DNA of 13,974 bases from JALYUA01 sp038329555 (GTDB lineage: Bacteria; Acidobacteriota; Thermoanaerobaculia; UBA5066; Gp7-AA6), in NCBI GenBank assembly GCA_038329555.1, contig JBBQNC010000059.1, forward strand, positions 1-13,974, written 5' to 3'. Within the stretch, counting starts at the first letter, position 1. The number at the start of each line of letters is the position of its first letter. The position numbers and the translations under genes are program-made. Below the pieces are notes generated by a model. It was not told the DNA's origin and did no database searches. It saw only the letters and a program-made list of their open reading frames with translations. Shown here piece by piece: positions 1 to 6,903 of the stretch.

Positions 1-459
1 CGTCGCGTTGCTGACGCGATCCGGATGCAGGTCGACGTTCTTGAATCGCTCGAGGACCTTGAAGAGAAGCCCTGCCTCGTGCAACTTCGAGATCGTGTTG
101 TCGAAGTCGAACTTCTCGATGACCTCTCTCATGTTCGGGCTGAAGCCGGCGATGTAGTTGCGAAGGTTCTTCGCGACGTTCGGCGCGTCGGCGATCAGCT
201 TCTCGAAGTCATAGAGGGACGTGTTGTAGAACGCGAAGCGCGAAGCCTTCCGGAGCTGCCCGCCGGGGTCGTCGAGCTTTGCCTTGTACTTCGAGTTCGC
301 GGTCAGGACCGCGAACTTCGTCGGGGCGAGCACGCAATCGAGGCGTCGCAGAACCGTCAGCGGGAGAATGACGTCCTGGTACTTGCCGCGCTTGAACGTG
401 TCTCGGATGAGGTCCGCGACGCCCCAGATGAAATTGGTGTACTCGTGAAAGTTCGCCAC
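1..459 (-). CDS. hsdM: Type I restriction-modification methyltransferase subunit HsdM, N-terminal fragment (cut by window edge)
   Basis: Modification (M) subunit of a type I restriction-modification system, which methylates adenine in the DNA target together with the S subunit and forms the restriction complex with HsdR. Only the first 153 codons are present; the reading frame is open through position 1. What is visible is the HsdM N-terminal helical domain: an opening helix with FIWGVADLIRD (10-20), the signature ILPLTVLRRLDCVL (31-44), NLRNYIAGFSPNM (98-110) and NVDLHPDRVSN (141-151). The SAM-binding and NPPF-type catalytic motifs would lie off the left edge, so activity cannot be judged. 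The start is GTG at 459-457; an in-frame TAG lies five codons upstream, so little extension is possible. A weak AGGA sits about 10 nt before it. That TAG is also the stop of the upstream PIG-L gene, leaving a 12-bp gap, so co-transcription is likely. hsdS and hsdR, if present, are outside the window. Confidence 0.88.
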   Translation of the reverse strand, partial: MANFHEYTNFIWGVADLIRDTFKRGKYQDVILPLTVLRRLDCVLAPTKFAVLTANSKYKAKLDDPGGQLRKASRFAFYNTSLYDFEKLIADAPNVAKNLRNYIAGFSPNMREVIEKFDFDNTISKLHEAGLLFKVLERFKNVDLHPDRVSNAT

Positions 460-471
460 TCGGCGGGTATC

Positions 472-3120
472 CTAGGGCCTGCTCGGCCGCCACGCGAGCA
501 GGTTCGCGAAGAGGCGATATGCGCCCGGGACGCCGGCCGTGAGCTCCCGGAAGAAGGCGAGGCCCGTGTAGACGTACCGCCCCTTGCCGATGGTGGCGAC
601 GAGGAGCGCCCCTTTCTGCTCGGCCTCTCCCGGATCCGCCATCCCGAGGAGGGGGGTATAGGCGGGCGCCCACTCGTGCGCGAAGTAGAGCCCGCGCTCC
701 TGGACCCAGCCCTCCCAGTCCTCGGGCCCGATCGGGTTGGGAGTCCGGAAGATCGGGTGGTCGGGCGCGAGGATGCGGACGGCCGCGGTCTCGTCCGTCA
801 CGCGATCGGCGGGGCGCGCGATGTCGAGCTTTTCCGGCGCGAAGCCTCTGTCGACGAAGCCGTACTGCTGGTACTGGACGATCAGAAGGCCGCCGCCGCG
901 CATCCAGTCGAGAAGGCGCGGGTTCGCGCTGGCGAGCGCGGGCTCGGTCTCGTAGGCGCGCGTGCCGATGACGATCGTGTCGTAGCGCGAGAGGTCTCCC
1001 CGCTCGAGGTCCGCGGCGGAGAGGAGCCGGAGAGGGACTCCCACGGCCATCAGGGCCTCCGGCACGCGATCCGACGCGCCGCGGACGTAACCTACGTTCC
1101 CGAGCTTCGGGAGCCTCAAGTCGATCGCCGCGAGGGACACGGCGCTCTCACGGGGGAACGGCGTCGGCCGGATGTGCTCGTAGTCGATGATCCGGATTCC
1201 GGCCGAGAAGCGCTCACCCGAATCGAGCACAACGGAGACGGGGACTTCGAATCGGCCCGCCCGCGCGCCGCCCGGCGGCGGGGAGAGCGAAATCTCGATC
1301 ACGGAGCGGTCGCCCTTCCGGGCGAGGGAGAACGGACGACTCGAGGCCTTCCAGCCGCCGGGGGCGGCGGTCTCGATCCGGCCCGAGATCGGACCGGCGG
1401 CGTTCGAAGCCACGGTCACGGTGAAGCGCGGCGACGAGGTTCCGACGCGGATCGACTGGGCGATGAGCCGGGGATCGACGGCGACTTCCACACGCGGCAC
1501 GGCTCGGACGGCGTGGCGGATCTCTCCGTACTCCTCATCGCGGATGCGCAACGTGACTTCCCGCGAGATCGTGACGCGCGACGAGCCGATCTTCAGCGCG
1601 ACGACGGCGGAGAGCGGCGGCGGGGCGAAGGGCTCGCCTCGAACCGCCGGCGGCACACCGGTCCAGTCGTACATGCCGCCGCGAAGCGGGTTGCGGAGGA
1701 AATAGGGAATCGTGGGCCGGCCCTCGGCCGGCGCCGCCGCCGACAGCTTCCATTCCGCGAGAGCGCCCGGCGCGAGCGGCTTCCCCGCGGCTGCGGCCGG
1801 AACCGTCCAGCCATCCGGGCTCGTCAGAGCCGCGCTCTCGATCTCGACCCCCTCCCGCCCCGAGTCGGCGACCTGGACCGTCACGTTCAACGACTCGCCG
1901 GGCGAAACGGTCTCGCCGTCCGCGAGCGCGTCGATCGCGATCCCGGCCGATACGGCGAGCGCCGACTCGGCGGCCCGGATCTTCTCGTCGAGTGTCGCCG
2001 CCGCATCGGCTCCGGCGGGGCTCTCGGGGGAGACGAGCCCGCGGCTTGCGCGCAGCTCCGCGAGGATCGTCGAGAGCGGGGCCGTCGCCGTGGCCAGGTC
2101 GGACGTGGACAAACGGCTCCGCACTTCGCTCGCGAGAGCCGCGACGCGCGAGAGCCTCGCGGCGACGTCGGTCCGCCGCCCGGGGTCCGCGACGCCCGCC
2201 GCGAGCGACGCGAGATCCGATTCGGTTCCCGCGAAGAGGTCCCGGGCGTCGCGGCCCGCGCCTCCTTCGAGCCACCCGACCCGGGCCTCGTTCGGGCCGA
2301 TCGGCTGGAGCGCGCCGGTCCCCTGGGAGCGGTGCAGGCTGCGGCTCGCCACCGCGATCTGCTGGAACGAGCGGCCGTTCAGGGGCTCGAGGCCGCCCGT
2401 CGGGAGGATCAAGGTCGTCTTTTCCCGGTCCAGGAACCGCGTCGTCTGGTACAGCGCGGCCGGCTGCCACGGCCGCAGCCCTTCGGCCGCCAGCTGCGGA
2501 AAGGCGGCCGGGTCGCCCGCAAGGCGGAACGCCTCGCGCGCCACGATTCCCGAGGCCTGGTGTTGGCCGTGGCCGTCCCGAACGGTGCCGGAGAAGATCG
2601 CCACGACCACCTGCGGCCGGAACCGCCGGAGGATCCGGACCGTGTCTTCAAGGAGCGCGTCTTTCGGCCAGAGACGGAACGCCTCGTCGACGGATCGGGT
2701 GAAACCGAAATCGTAGGCCCGGGTGAAGAACTGCCGCGCGCCGTCGAGACGCCGCGCCGCGTTCAACTCTTCGGTGCGGATGAGCCCGAGTCCGATGCCG
2801 AGCTCGTCGCCGATCAGATTCTGCCCGCCGTCGCCGCGCGACAGGGACAGGTAGGCCGCCTCGCCTCCCATGCCCCGGGAACCGAGCGTCAGAAGCGCCG
2901 TGTCCTCGTCGTCCGGGTGCGCGGCGATGATGAGAAGGCGGCGGTTCGTGGCCAGCTTGCGCAGAAGGGGATCGAGGGCGTCGATGCCGCCGGCCGACGG
3001 AAGCGTAAGGGCCGTGCCGGGCGGCTCCGCGGCAAAGAGCCCCCGGGCGAGACAGAGAGACGCGGCGATCGCAATGATCGCTCCGATCGATCCGAATGCG
3101 AGCCTGGAGGTTCGTTTCAC
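472..3120 (-). CDS. Secreted PIG-L/LmbE-family deacetylase with C-terminal amidotransferase-like domain
   Basis: Predicted exported zinc N-deacetylase of the PIG-L (LmbE/MshB-like) family, 882 aa; members remove acetyl groups from GlcNAc-type sugars. Residues 1-31 form a signal peptide (basic MKRTSR, hydrophobic core, AAEP cleavage region). The catalytic domain spans about 60-300: AHPDDE at 67-72, giving expected zinc ligands His68 and Asp71 with catalytic Asp70, and HGQHQ at 184-188, giving His187 as third ligand. Residues 300-395 are helical. About 395-645 holds beta-rich, NEW3/Ig-like segments. About 650-882 resembles a class I glutamine amidotransferase/ThuA-like fold, with YDTIVIGTRAY near 713 and WMRGGGLLIVQYQQYG; I see no catalytic Cys-His there, so it is probably a binding module. 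The start is GTG at 3120, chosen because it opens the signal peptide; no clear Shine-Dalgarno precedes it. The gene lies 120 bp after the H1-like gene and 12 bp before hsdM. The substrate is unknown. Confidence 0.85.
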   Translation of the reverse strand: MKRTSRLAFGSIGAIIAIAASLCLARGLFAAEPPGTALTLPSAGGIDALDPLLRKLATNRRLLIIAAHPDDEDTALLTLGSRGMGGEAAYLSLSRGDGGQNLIGDELGIGLGLIRTEELNAARRLDGARQFFTRAYDFGFTRSVDEAFRLWPKDALLEDTVRILRRFRPQVVVAIFSGTVRDGHGQHQASGIVAREAFRLAGDPAAFPQLAAEGLRPWQPAALYQTTRFLDREKTTLILPTGGLEPLNGRSFQQIAVASRSLHRSQGTGALQPIGPNEARVGWLEGGAGRDARDLFAGTESDLASLAAGVADPGRRTDVAARLSRVAALASEVRSRLSTSDLATATAPLSTILAELRASRGLVSPESPAGADAAATLDEKIRAAESALAVSAGIAIDALADGETVSPGESLNVTVQVADSGREGVEIESAALTSPDGWTVPAAAAGKPLAPGALAEWKLSAAAPAEGRPTIPYFLRNPLRGGMYDWTGVPPAVRGEPFAPPPLSAVVALKIGSSRVTISREVTLRIRDEEYGEIRHAVRAVPRVEVAVDPRLIAQSIRVGTSSPRFTVTVASNAAGPISGRIETAAPGGWKASSRPFSLARKGDRSVIEISLSPPPGGARAGRFEVPVSVVLDSGERFSAGIRIIDYEHIRPTPFPRESAVSLAAIDLRLPKLGNVGYVRGASDRVPEALMAVGVPLRLLSAADLERGDLSRYDTIVIGTRAYETEPALASANPRLLDWMRGGGLLIVQYQQYGFVDRGFAPEKLDIARPADRVTDETAAVRILAPDHPIFRTPNPIGPEDWEGWVQERGLYFAHEWAPAYTPLLGMADPGEAEQKGALLVATIGKGRYVYTGLAFFRELTAGVPGAYRLFANLLAWRPSRP

Positions 3121-3240
3121 GCGGCGAAGTCTATGACGGCGAAGAACGGCCCGTTCGAAGCCAGAGGCCGGGCGGGGAGCCGGGCGGCTCCCCGCGGCCT
3201 GGGGCCGTTCAGCCGGTCAGCCCTTCAGCCCTTCAGCCGT
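3121..3240. other. Intergenic spacer with hairpins and octamer repeats
   Basis: This 120-bp gap between the H1-like gene and the PIG-L gene holds the GC hairpin at 3165-3200, the octamer array starting at 3204, and a small inverted repeat (GAACGG / CCGTTC, 3144-3149 and 3151-3156). There is no T-run on either strand after the hairpin, and no recognisable promoter. Confidence 0.6.
3165..3200 (-). repeat. GC-rich stem-loop between H1-like and PIG-L genes
   Basis: A perfect 10-bp stem (GCGGGGAGCC at 3172-3181 pairing with GGCTCCCCGC at 3186-3195, loop GGGC) is extended by AGGCC/GGCCT (3165-3169 and 3196-3200) across a two-base bulge. It lies 3' of the H1-like gene and 5' of the PIG-L start. No T-tract follows on the minus strand, so it is not a classical intrinsic terminator. 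It could stabilise the upstream transcript end or weaken read-through. Function is inferred; the structure is seen directly. Confidence 0.6.
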
Positions 3241-3251
3241 TCAGCGCTTCT
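3204..3251 (-). repeat. Octamer tandem repeat overlapping the 3' end of the H1-like gene
   Basis: Five consecutive 8-base units fit GCCSKTCA on the plus strand (starts at 3204, 3212, 3220, 3228 and 3236), followed by a degenerate sixth unit at 3244. Read on the coding (minus) strand the unit is TGAASGGC. The TGA in the unit at 3236-3243 is the stop codon of the H1-like gene (3243-3241), so the array begins inside the coding end and continues into the spacer. Period-8 arrays expand by slippage; a role in transcript ends is possible but not shown. Confidence 0.7.
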
Positions 3252-3681
3252 TCAGCCGGGAGCGGACGATCGGTGCGGACGCGGCGGCGAGGGCGCCCAG
3301 GATCGCGGCGAGGTACTGGGCGCGCCGCTTCGGATCCATGCTCTTCCATTCGCGGGTGACCCGATCGATCGTGCTCTTCGACGCGACCCCGGCCTGCCCG
3401 AGCGCGCGGCGCGCCGACGCGACGCCCTCGCCGGAGGCGGCCGCGAGGCTCGCTCCCACCTCGCTCGCCTTCTGCGCGAATCCGCGCAGAAGACCCTCGA
3501 CCCCGGCCGGCTTCGGCGCGGGCGGGCGCTTTCGGGCCGCGGGCTTCCGGCGGGCCGGGGCGCGCCGCTCGCCCACCGCGGCGCCGGTGGCCGCCGGGCG
3601 CTTCGCGGCCGGCTTGCGTCGGGTCTTCGGGCGGGCGGGTGCGGGTGCGGGGGCGTCGGCGTCATTCATGTTTTCGTCCAT
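3241..3681 (-). CDS. Small basic histone-H1-like protein with hydrophobic C-terminal helix
   Basis: A 146-aa protein of unknown function. Residues 8-60 are a low-complexity Ala/Pro/Lys/Arg tail with PAPAPARPKTRRKPAAK-like and ARRKPAARKR runs, resembling eukaryotic H1 and bacterial H1-like/AlgP tails that bind nucleic acid through charge. Residues 61-118 look like amphipathic helices (GLLRGFAQKASEVGASLAAA). Residues 123-139 (YLAAILGALAAASAPIV) form a short hydrophobic segment flanked by KRR and RSRLKKR, which could be a membrane anchor as in ElaB/YqjD-type proteins. The start ATG at 3681 is well supported by GAGGTGA (plus-strand 3688-3694) six bases upstream; a second ATG at 3669 is less likely. 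It sits 67 bp after the M49 gene on the same strand. It could be a nucleoid-associated protein or a membrane-tethered nucleic-acid or ribosome binder; the sequence does not decide. Confidence 0.72.
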   Translation of the reverse strand: MDENMNDADAPAPAPARPKTRRKPAAKRPAATGAAVGERRAPARRKPAARKRPPAPKPAGVEGLLRGFAQKASEVGASLAAASGEGVASARRALGQAGVASKSTIDRVTREWKSMDPKRRAQYLAAILGALAAASAPIVRSRLKKR

Positions 3682-3748
3682 CTTTGGTCACCTCGGAGCG
3701 GCTGTGTGAATTTCGATCCTCGACTCTTTTCGAGACTCCCCGATCCTC

Positions 3749-5497
3749 TCAGCTCTCGCGGGCGGCCACGAACACCGGCTTGATGTCCACGGGAATGTCC
3801 TTCAAGCCGCCGTTGACCCGGTCGATCTCGGCGTTCGACTTTCCGTACTTGTCCAGGAGGCGCTTTCCGCGTTCGAAGTCGCCCGTCGCCTCGATCATCA
3901 GGAGCTCCGCCGCGAGCGATCGGACCGCCTCCCGAAACTTCTCCGGGCGCGCCAGGAACCGGCCTCCGGACGAAGGCACGATGGCGCCCTTCTCGCGGAA
4001 CCAGTTCCACTGCACGGCGGTCCCGCCGCCATGCGCCTCCTCGAGACCGAAACGCATCGAGCGGAACATGAGCCCCGTATAGGTGGCGGCCAGGGACTCC
4101 TCGTCGAACGAGGTCAGCCATTTCTTGTCGAGCGCGTACAGGATGTTCCAGAGGCCGACGACGTCCGCCTTGGCCTCCTCGATCGTCGAATAGATGTTCT
4201 GGAGCAGGAGCCGGGCCTCGACGCGGCGCCCGTCGGGACCCGTGATGACTCCGGGGCCGAGACCGTGGGAGAGCTCGTGGAAGAGCGTGTGGTTGAAGTA
4301 GGGGTCAAACGCGATGCGCCCGGCCTGCTGCGGGTCGAGGACTCTCTCGGCGACGGGCCGGCCGCTCTGGCGAAACTTGGCTTCCATCACGTTCTTCAGC
4401 AGCACCTTTTTCGAGCCCTTCGCCTCGCGGACCCTTTCGTCGTTGGGCAGGTTGAACGCGGAGGTCTGGACGCCCCGTCTCGCGTCGCCCGCCGTGAAGA
4501 CTTCCTGAACGACCCGAATCGGCGACTCGAATTTGCGGTTGAAGTTCTTGTGGGCGTCCGGAAGCGGCAGGTTGCGCTCCATCTCGGGCAGGTGCTGCGC
4601 GTAAACGGCGAGATGCGCGCTCTCCGCCTTGTCGCGCACCGTGACGAAGGACTCGAACGCCGCCTTGTAGTTGAAAAGCGAGTCCTCGTAGACCTCGTAC
4701 GGCCCGATGGCGATCTCGATGTCGGAATCGAGGTCCATCCAGGCGACGTCGGAGGCGAAGTAGTCGTCGGTCAGGAACGCCTCGGCGCGCTTTTCGAGGA
4801 ACGTCCTCAAGGTCGCGTTCCCGGTCCGCGCGGCCGCCTCGCGAAGCTTCCCGGCCGCCCGCCCGAGGGCGGCGGCGTACTCCTTCGAGTAGGGGACCGC
4901 GACCAGACGGTTTCCGTCGCGGCGGATCACCGTGAACAGGCCCTGAAATGCCTCCTTGTCCGCGGGATGCGCGGCGATCCAGCTCTCGAATTCCTGCTTG
5001 GTCAGGTCGACGGGATAGAACCCGGCGCCCTTCGGCTTGGGGCGATTCCCGATGAAGGGTTCCTCCCCCTTGAGGCGGTCCCACGGGCCCCGCATGATGT
5101 CGAAGTACTCGAACGCCGGGACCGACCTCGGTCGATGCTCGACGACCAGGCGCGCGACGCGTTCGCGCATCGCGGGAACCTCCTCGGCCACCTGACGGTC
5201 GAAGATCGGATCGAGCGCCTTCGAGGCCTCGATCAAAAGCTGCAGGACGCCCGTTTCCCGCTCGTCGAGCAGGGCCCGGTCGTAGTCGATCCGCGTGGCG
5301 GGGAACTGCCGGACCCTGTCGGAGACGTCGGGCGCGATCGCCAGAGGATCGGCCGGGGCCGCGGCCGTCGCCGCACCGGGAGCCGGGGAGGATGCGGGGG
5401 GCGTCACGGCCGATCGGGACCCGCAGGCGCCGCAGAGGAAGGCGAAGAGGGCCGAGAATCCAAGAATCGGAAGGCGGGAGGCGGCGTTCCTGTCCAT
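3749..5497 (-). CDS. M49 (dipeptidyl-peptidase III-like) zinc metallopeptidase, predicted lipoprotein
   Basis: Predicted zinc peptidase of family M49, 582 aa; relatives release dipeptides from the N-terminus of short peptides. The zinc site reads HELSH at 407-411 (FFHELSHGLGPG-type context), with the second motif EEAKAD at 440-445, so His407, His411 and one glutamate of the EE pair are the likely ligands and Glu408 the catalytic base. Eukaryotic DPP III has a hexapeptide HELLGH; this is the pentapeptide form known in some bacterial members. The N-terminus MDRNAASRLP plus a hydrophobic run ending CGAC suggests a lipoprotein with Cys25 lipidated, followed by an Ala/Pro-rich linker to about residue 52. 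I chose ATG 5497 because the longer frame (to 5677) runs antisense into egtB and would bury the signal. Shine-Dalgarno is weak. It is divergent from egtB and is the first gene of the minus-strand group. Confidence 0.85.
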   Translation of the reverse strand: MDRNAASRLPILGFSALFAFLCGACGSRSAVTPPASSPAPGAATAAAPADPLAIAPDVSDRVRQFPATRIDYDRALLDERETGVLQLLIEASKALDPIFDRQVAEEVPAMRERVARLVVEHRPRSVPAFEYFDIMRGPWDRLKGEEPFIGNRPKPKGAGFYPVDLTKQEFESWIAAHPADKEAFQGLFTVIRRDGNRLVAVPYSKEYAAALGRAAGKLREAAARTGNATLRTFLEKRAEAFLTDDYFASDVAWMDLDSDIEIAIGPYEVYEDSLFNYKAAFESFVTVRDKAESAHLAVYAQHLPEMERNLPLPDAHKNFNRKFESPIRVVQEVFTAGDARRGVQTSAFNLPNDERVREAKGSKKVLLKNVMEAKFRQSGRPVAERVLDPQQAGRIAFDPYFNHTLFHELSHGLGPGVITGPDGRRVEARLLLQNIYSTIEEAKADVVGLWNILYALDKKWLTSFDEESLAATYTGLMFRSMRFGLEEAHGGGTAVQWNWFREKGAIVPSSGGRFLARPEKFREAVRSLAAELLMIEATGDFERGKRLLDKYGKSNAEIDRVNGGLKDIPVDIKPVFVAARES

Positions 5498-5537
5498 CCC
5501 GGCGAATCTAGCATTCTTTCCATGGCGTAGGTTTAGC
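5498..5537. promoter_or_regulatory. Divergent intergenic region between M49 gene and egtB
   Basis: Only 40 bp separate the two divergent start codons, and it is the most AT-rich spot nearby (GAATCTAGCATTC, GGTTTAGCATG). Promoters for both directions must lie here or overlap the neighbouring coding ends. A TAGATT reading on the minus strand and TTTAGC/TAGGTT on the plus strand are possible -10 elements; no convincing -35 partners are seen. The inference of a shared control region rests on the gene layout only. Confidence 0.4.
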
Positions 5538-6893
5538 ATGCGTCCGGCCATGGCGGCGATCGATCGGGAAGCGGCTCTGGAGCGGTTCCGCCGGAATCGA
5601 AGCCGGTCCGGGGAGCTGTTCTCCCTCATTCCCGACGAGGCCTGGCTCGACCGCCCGATCGCGCTCCGGAATCCCATCGGGTTCTACGAGGGGCACCTGC
5701 CGGCGTTCAATGTCCTGACGCTCTGGATCCGCGCGATGGGAGAGCGCGGCGTCGACCCGGCGCTCGAGAAGATCTTCGAGCGGGGCATCGACCCGGAGGT
5801 CGCGCCCGTCCCCGGGGCCGAGCCGTCCTGGCCCTCCCGCGCGCGCACGATCGACTACGCGAGACGTGCGGACGCGACCGTCGAGCGCGCCATCCTCGAG
5901 CGCCCGGTCGAGCGCGAAGACAACCCGCTTCTGCGGGGAGGCCTGGCGCTCTACACCATGCTCGAGCACGAGCCGATGCACCATGAGACCCTCCACTACA
6001 TGTGGCGGCGCCTTCCCTACGACCGGAAGCTTCCCGGGGACGGCGCGCCCGCGCCCGTGCCCGGCCCGCCCGAAGCCCCGCGGCCCCGCATGGTGCGGGT
6101 CCCTCCCGGCGTCGCGACGCTCGGCGCCGGGCGCGACGAGATCGCTTTCGGCTGGGACAACGAGTTCCCCCGCCGGGCGGTCTCCGTGCCCGAGTTCGAG
6201 ATCGGCGAGCACGACGTGACCAACGCCGAGTTTCTCGAGTTCGTCGAAGCGGGCGGGTACCGACGCGAGGAGCTCTGGGACGCCGACGGCCTCGAGTGGG
6301 TCCGGAGCGCCCGGGTGTCGAGCCCGCCCTTCTGGGTCCGGGGGGACCGCGGATGGGATTGGCTCGGAATGTTCGAACGGATTCCGCTGCCCCCCGCATG
6401 GCCCGCGTGGGTCTCCCACGCGGAGGCGTCGGCCTTCGCGCGCTGGCGCGGGGCGCGGCTGCCGTCGGAGGCCGAGTTCCACCGGGCCGCGTTCGGCGAT
6501 CCCTCGGGGCGCGAGCGCGCCTTCCCATGGGGCGACGCGCCCGCCGACGAGACGCGGGGCAACTTCGACTTCCGCCACTGGGAGCCGGTCGCCGTCGGTT
6601 CCTTCCCCCAGGGGGTGAGCGCCTGGGGAATTCACGACCTCGTCGGCAACGGGTGGGAGTGGACGTCCACCGTCTTCGAGGGATTCCCGGGCTTCGAGCC
6701 GATGGCGTCCTACCCGCAGTACTCCGCCGACTTCTTCGACGGCAAGCACTACGTCATGAAGGGGGCGTCGCCGGTGACTGCCCGCGAGCTCGTGCGGCGA
6801 AGTTTTCGTAACTGGTTTCGACCGACGTATCCGCACGTCTATGCGTCGTTTCGCCTCGTGAGGAACAAGGCCGGGGACGGGGACGTTCGATGA
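5538..6893 (+). CDS. egtB: EgtB-type non-heme iron sulfoxide synthase (ergothioneine/thiohistidine biosynthesis)
   Basis: Predicted cytoplasmic iron(II) enzyme of 451 aa that joins a sulfur donor to the imidazole C2 of trimethylhistidine (hercynine) using O2. Domain 1 (about 10-170) is DinB-like and carries the iron triad: His53 in FYEGHLPAF, and His144 and His148 in EHEPMHHE. Domain 2 (about 183-443) is an FGE-sulfatase/SUMF1 fold with FGWDNE (204-209), ARLPSEAEFHRAAFG (306-320), GNGWEW (370-375) and a C-terminal RNWFRPTYPH segment. The usual EgtB motif HExQH here reads HEPMH, closer to OvoA's HExxHxET, and the NWD of mycobacterial EgtB reads NWF. Substrate preference is therefore uncertain, and OvoA-like or SenA-like chemistry cannot be excluded. 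The ATG at 5538 is preferred; ATG 5550 would shorten it by four residues. It is followed after 10 bp by egtD, clearly an operon. Confidence 0.85.
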   Translation: MRPAMAAIDREAALERFRRNRSRSGELFSLIPDEAWLDRPIALRNPIGFYEGHLPAFNVLTLWIRAMGERGVDPALEKIFERGIDPEVAPVPGAEPSWPSRARTIDYARRADATVERAILERPVEREDNPLLRGGLALYTMLEHEPMHHETLHYMWRRLPYDRKLPGDGAPAPVPGPPEAPRPRMVRVPPGVATLGAGRDEIAFGWDNEFPRRAVSVPEFEIGEHDVTNAEFLEFVEAGGYRREELWDADGLEWVRSARVSSPPFWVRGDRGWDWLGMFERIPLPPAWPAWVSHAEASAFARWRGARLPSEAEFHRAAFGDPSGRERAFPWGDAPADETRGNFDFRHWEPVAVGSFPQGVSAWGIHDLVGNGWEWTSTVFEGFPGFEPMASYPQYSADFFDGKHYVMKGASPVTARELVRRSFRNWFRPTYPHVYASFRLVRNKAGDGDVR

Positions 6894-6903
6894 GGCGAGG
6901 CCG

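Noticed and set aside
25..3783. A 1252-codon plus-strand open frame covering the PIG-L, H1-like and hsdM genes.
   Set aside because: It is antisense to genes with clear family motifs and signal peptides. Its translation is Arg/Gly/Glu-rich with no domain, as expected from third-position GC bias.
5295..5537. Upstream extension of egtB by 81 codons.
   Set aside because: It lies antisense to the M49 N-terminus, and its composition is unlike EgtB. The 451-aa form from 5538 matches the family length.
5498..5677. Upstream extension of the M49 gene by 60 codons.
   Set aside because: It would overlap egtB on the other strand and bury the lipoprotein signal that starts at 5497.
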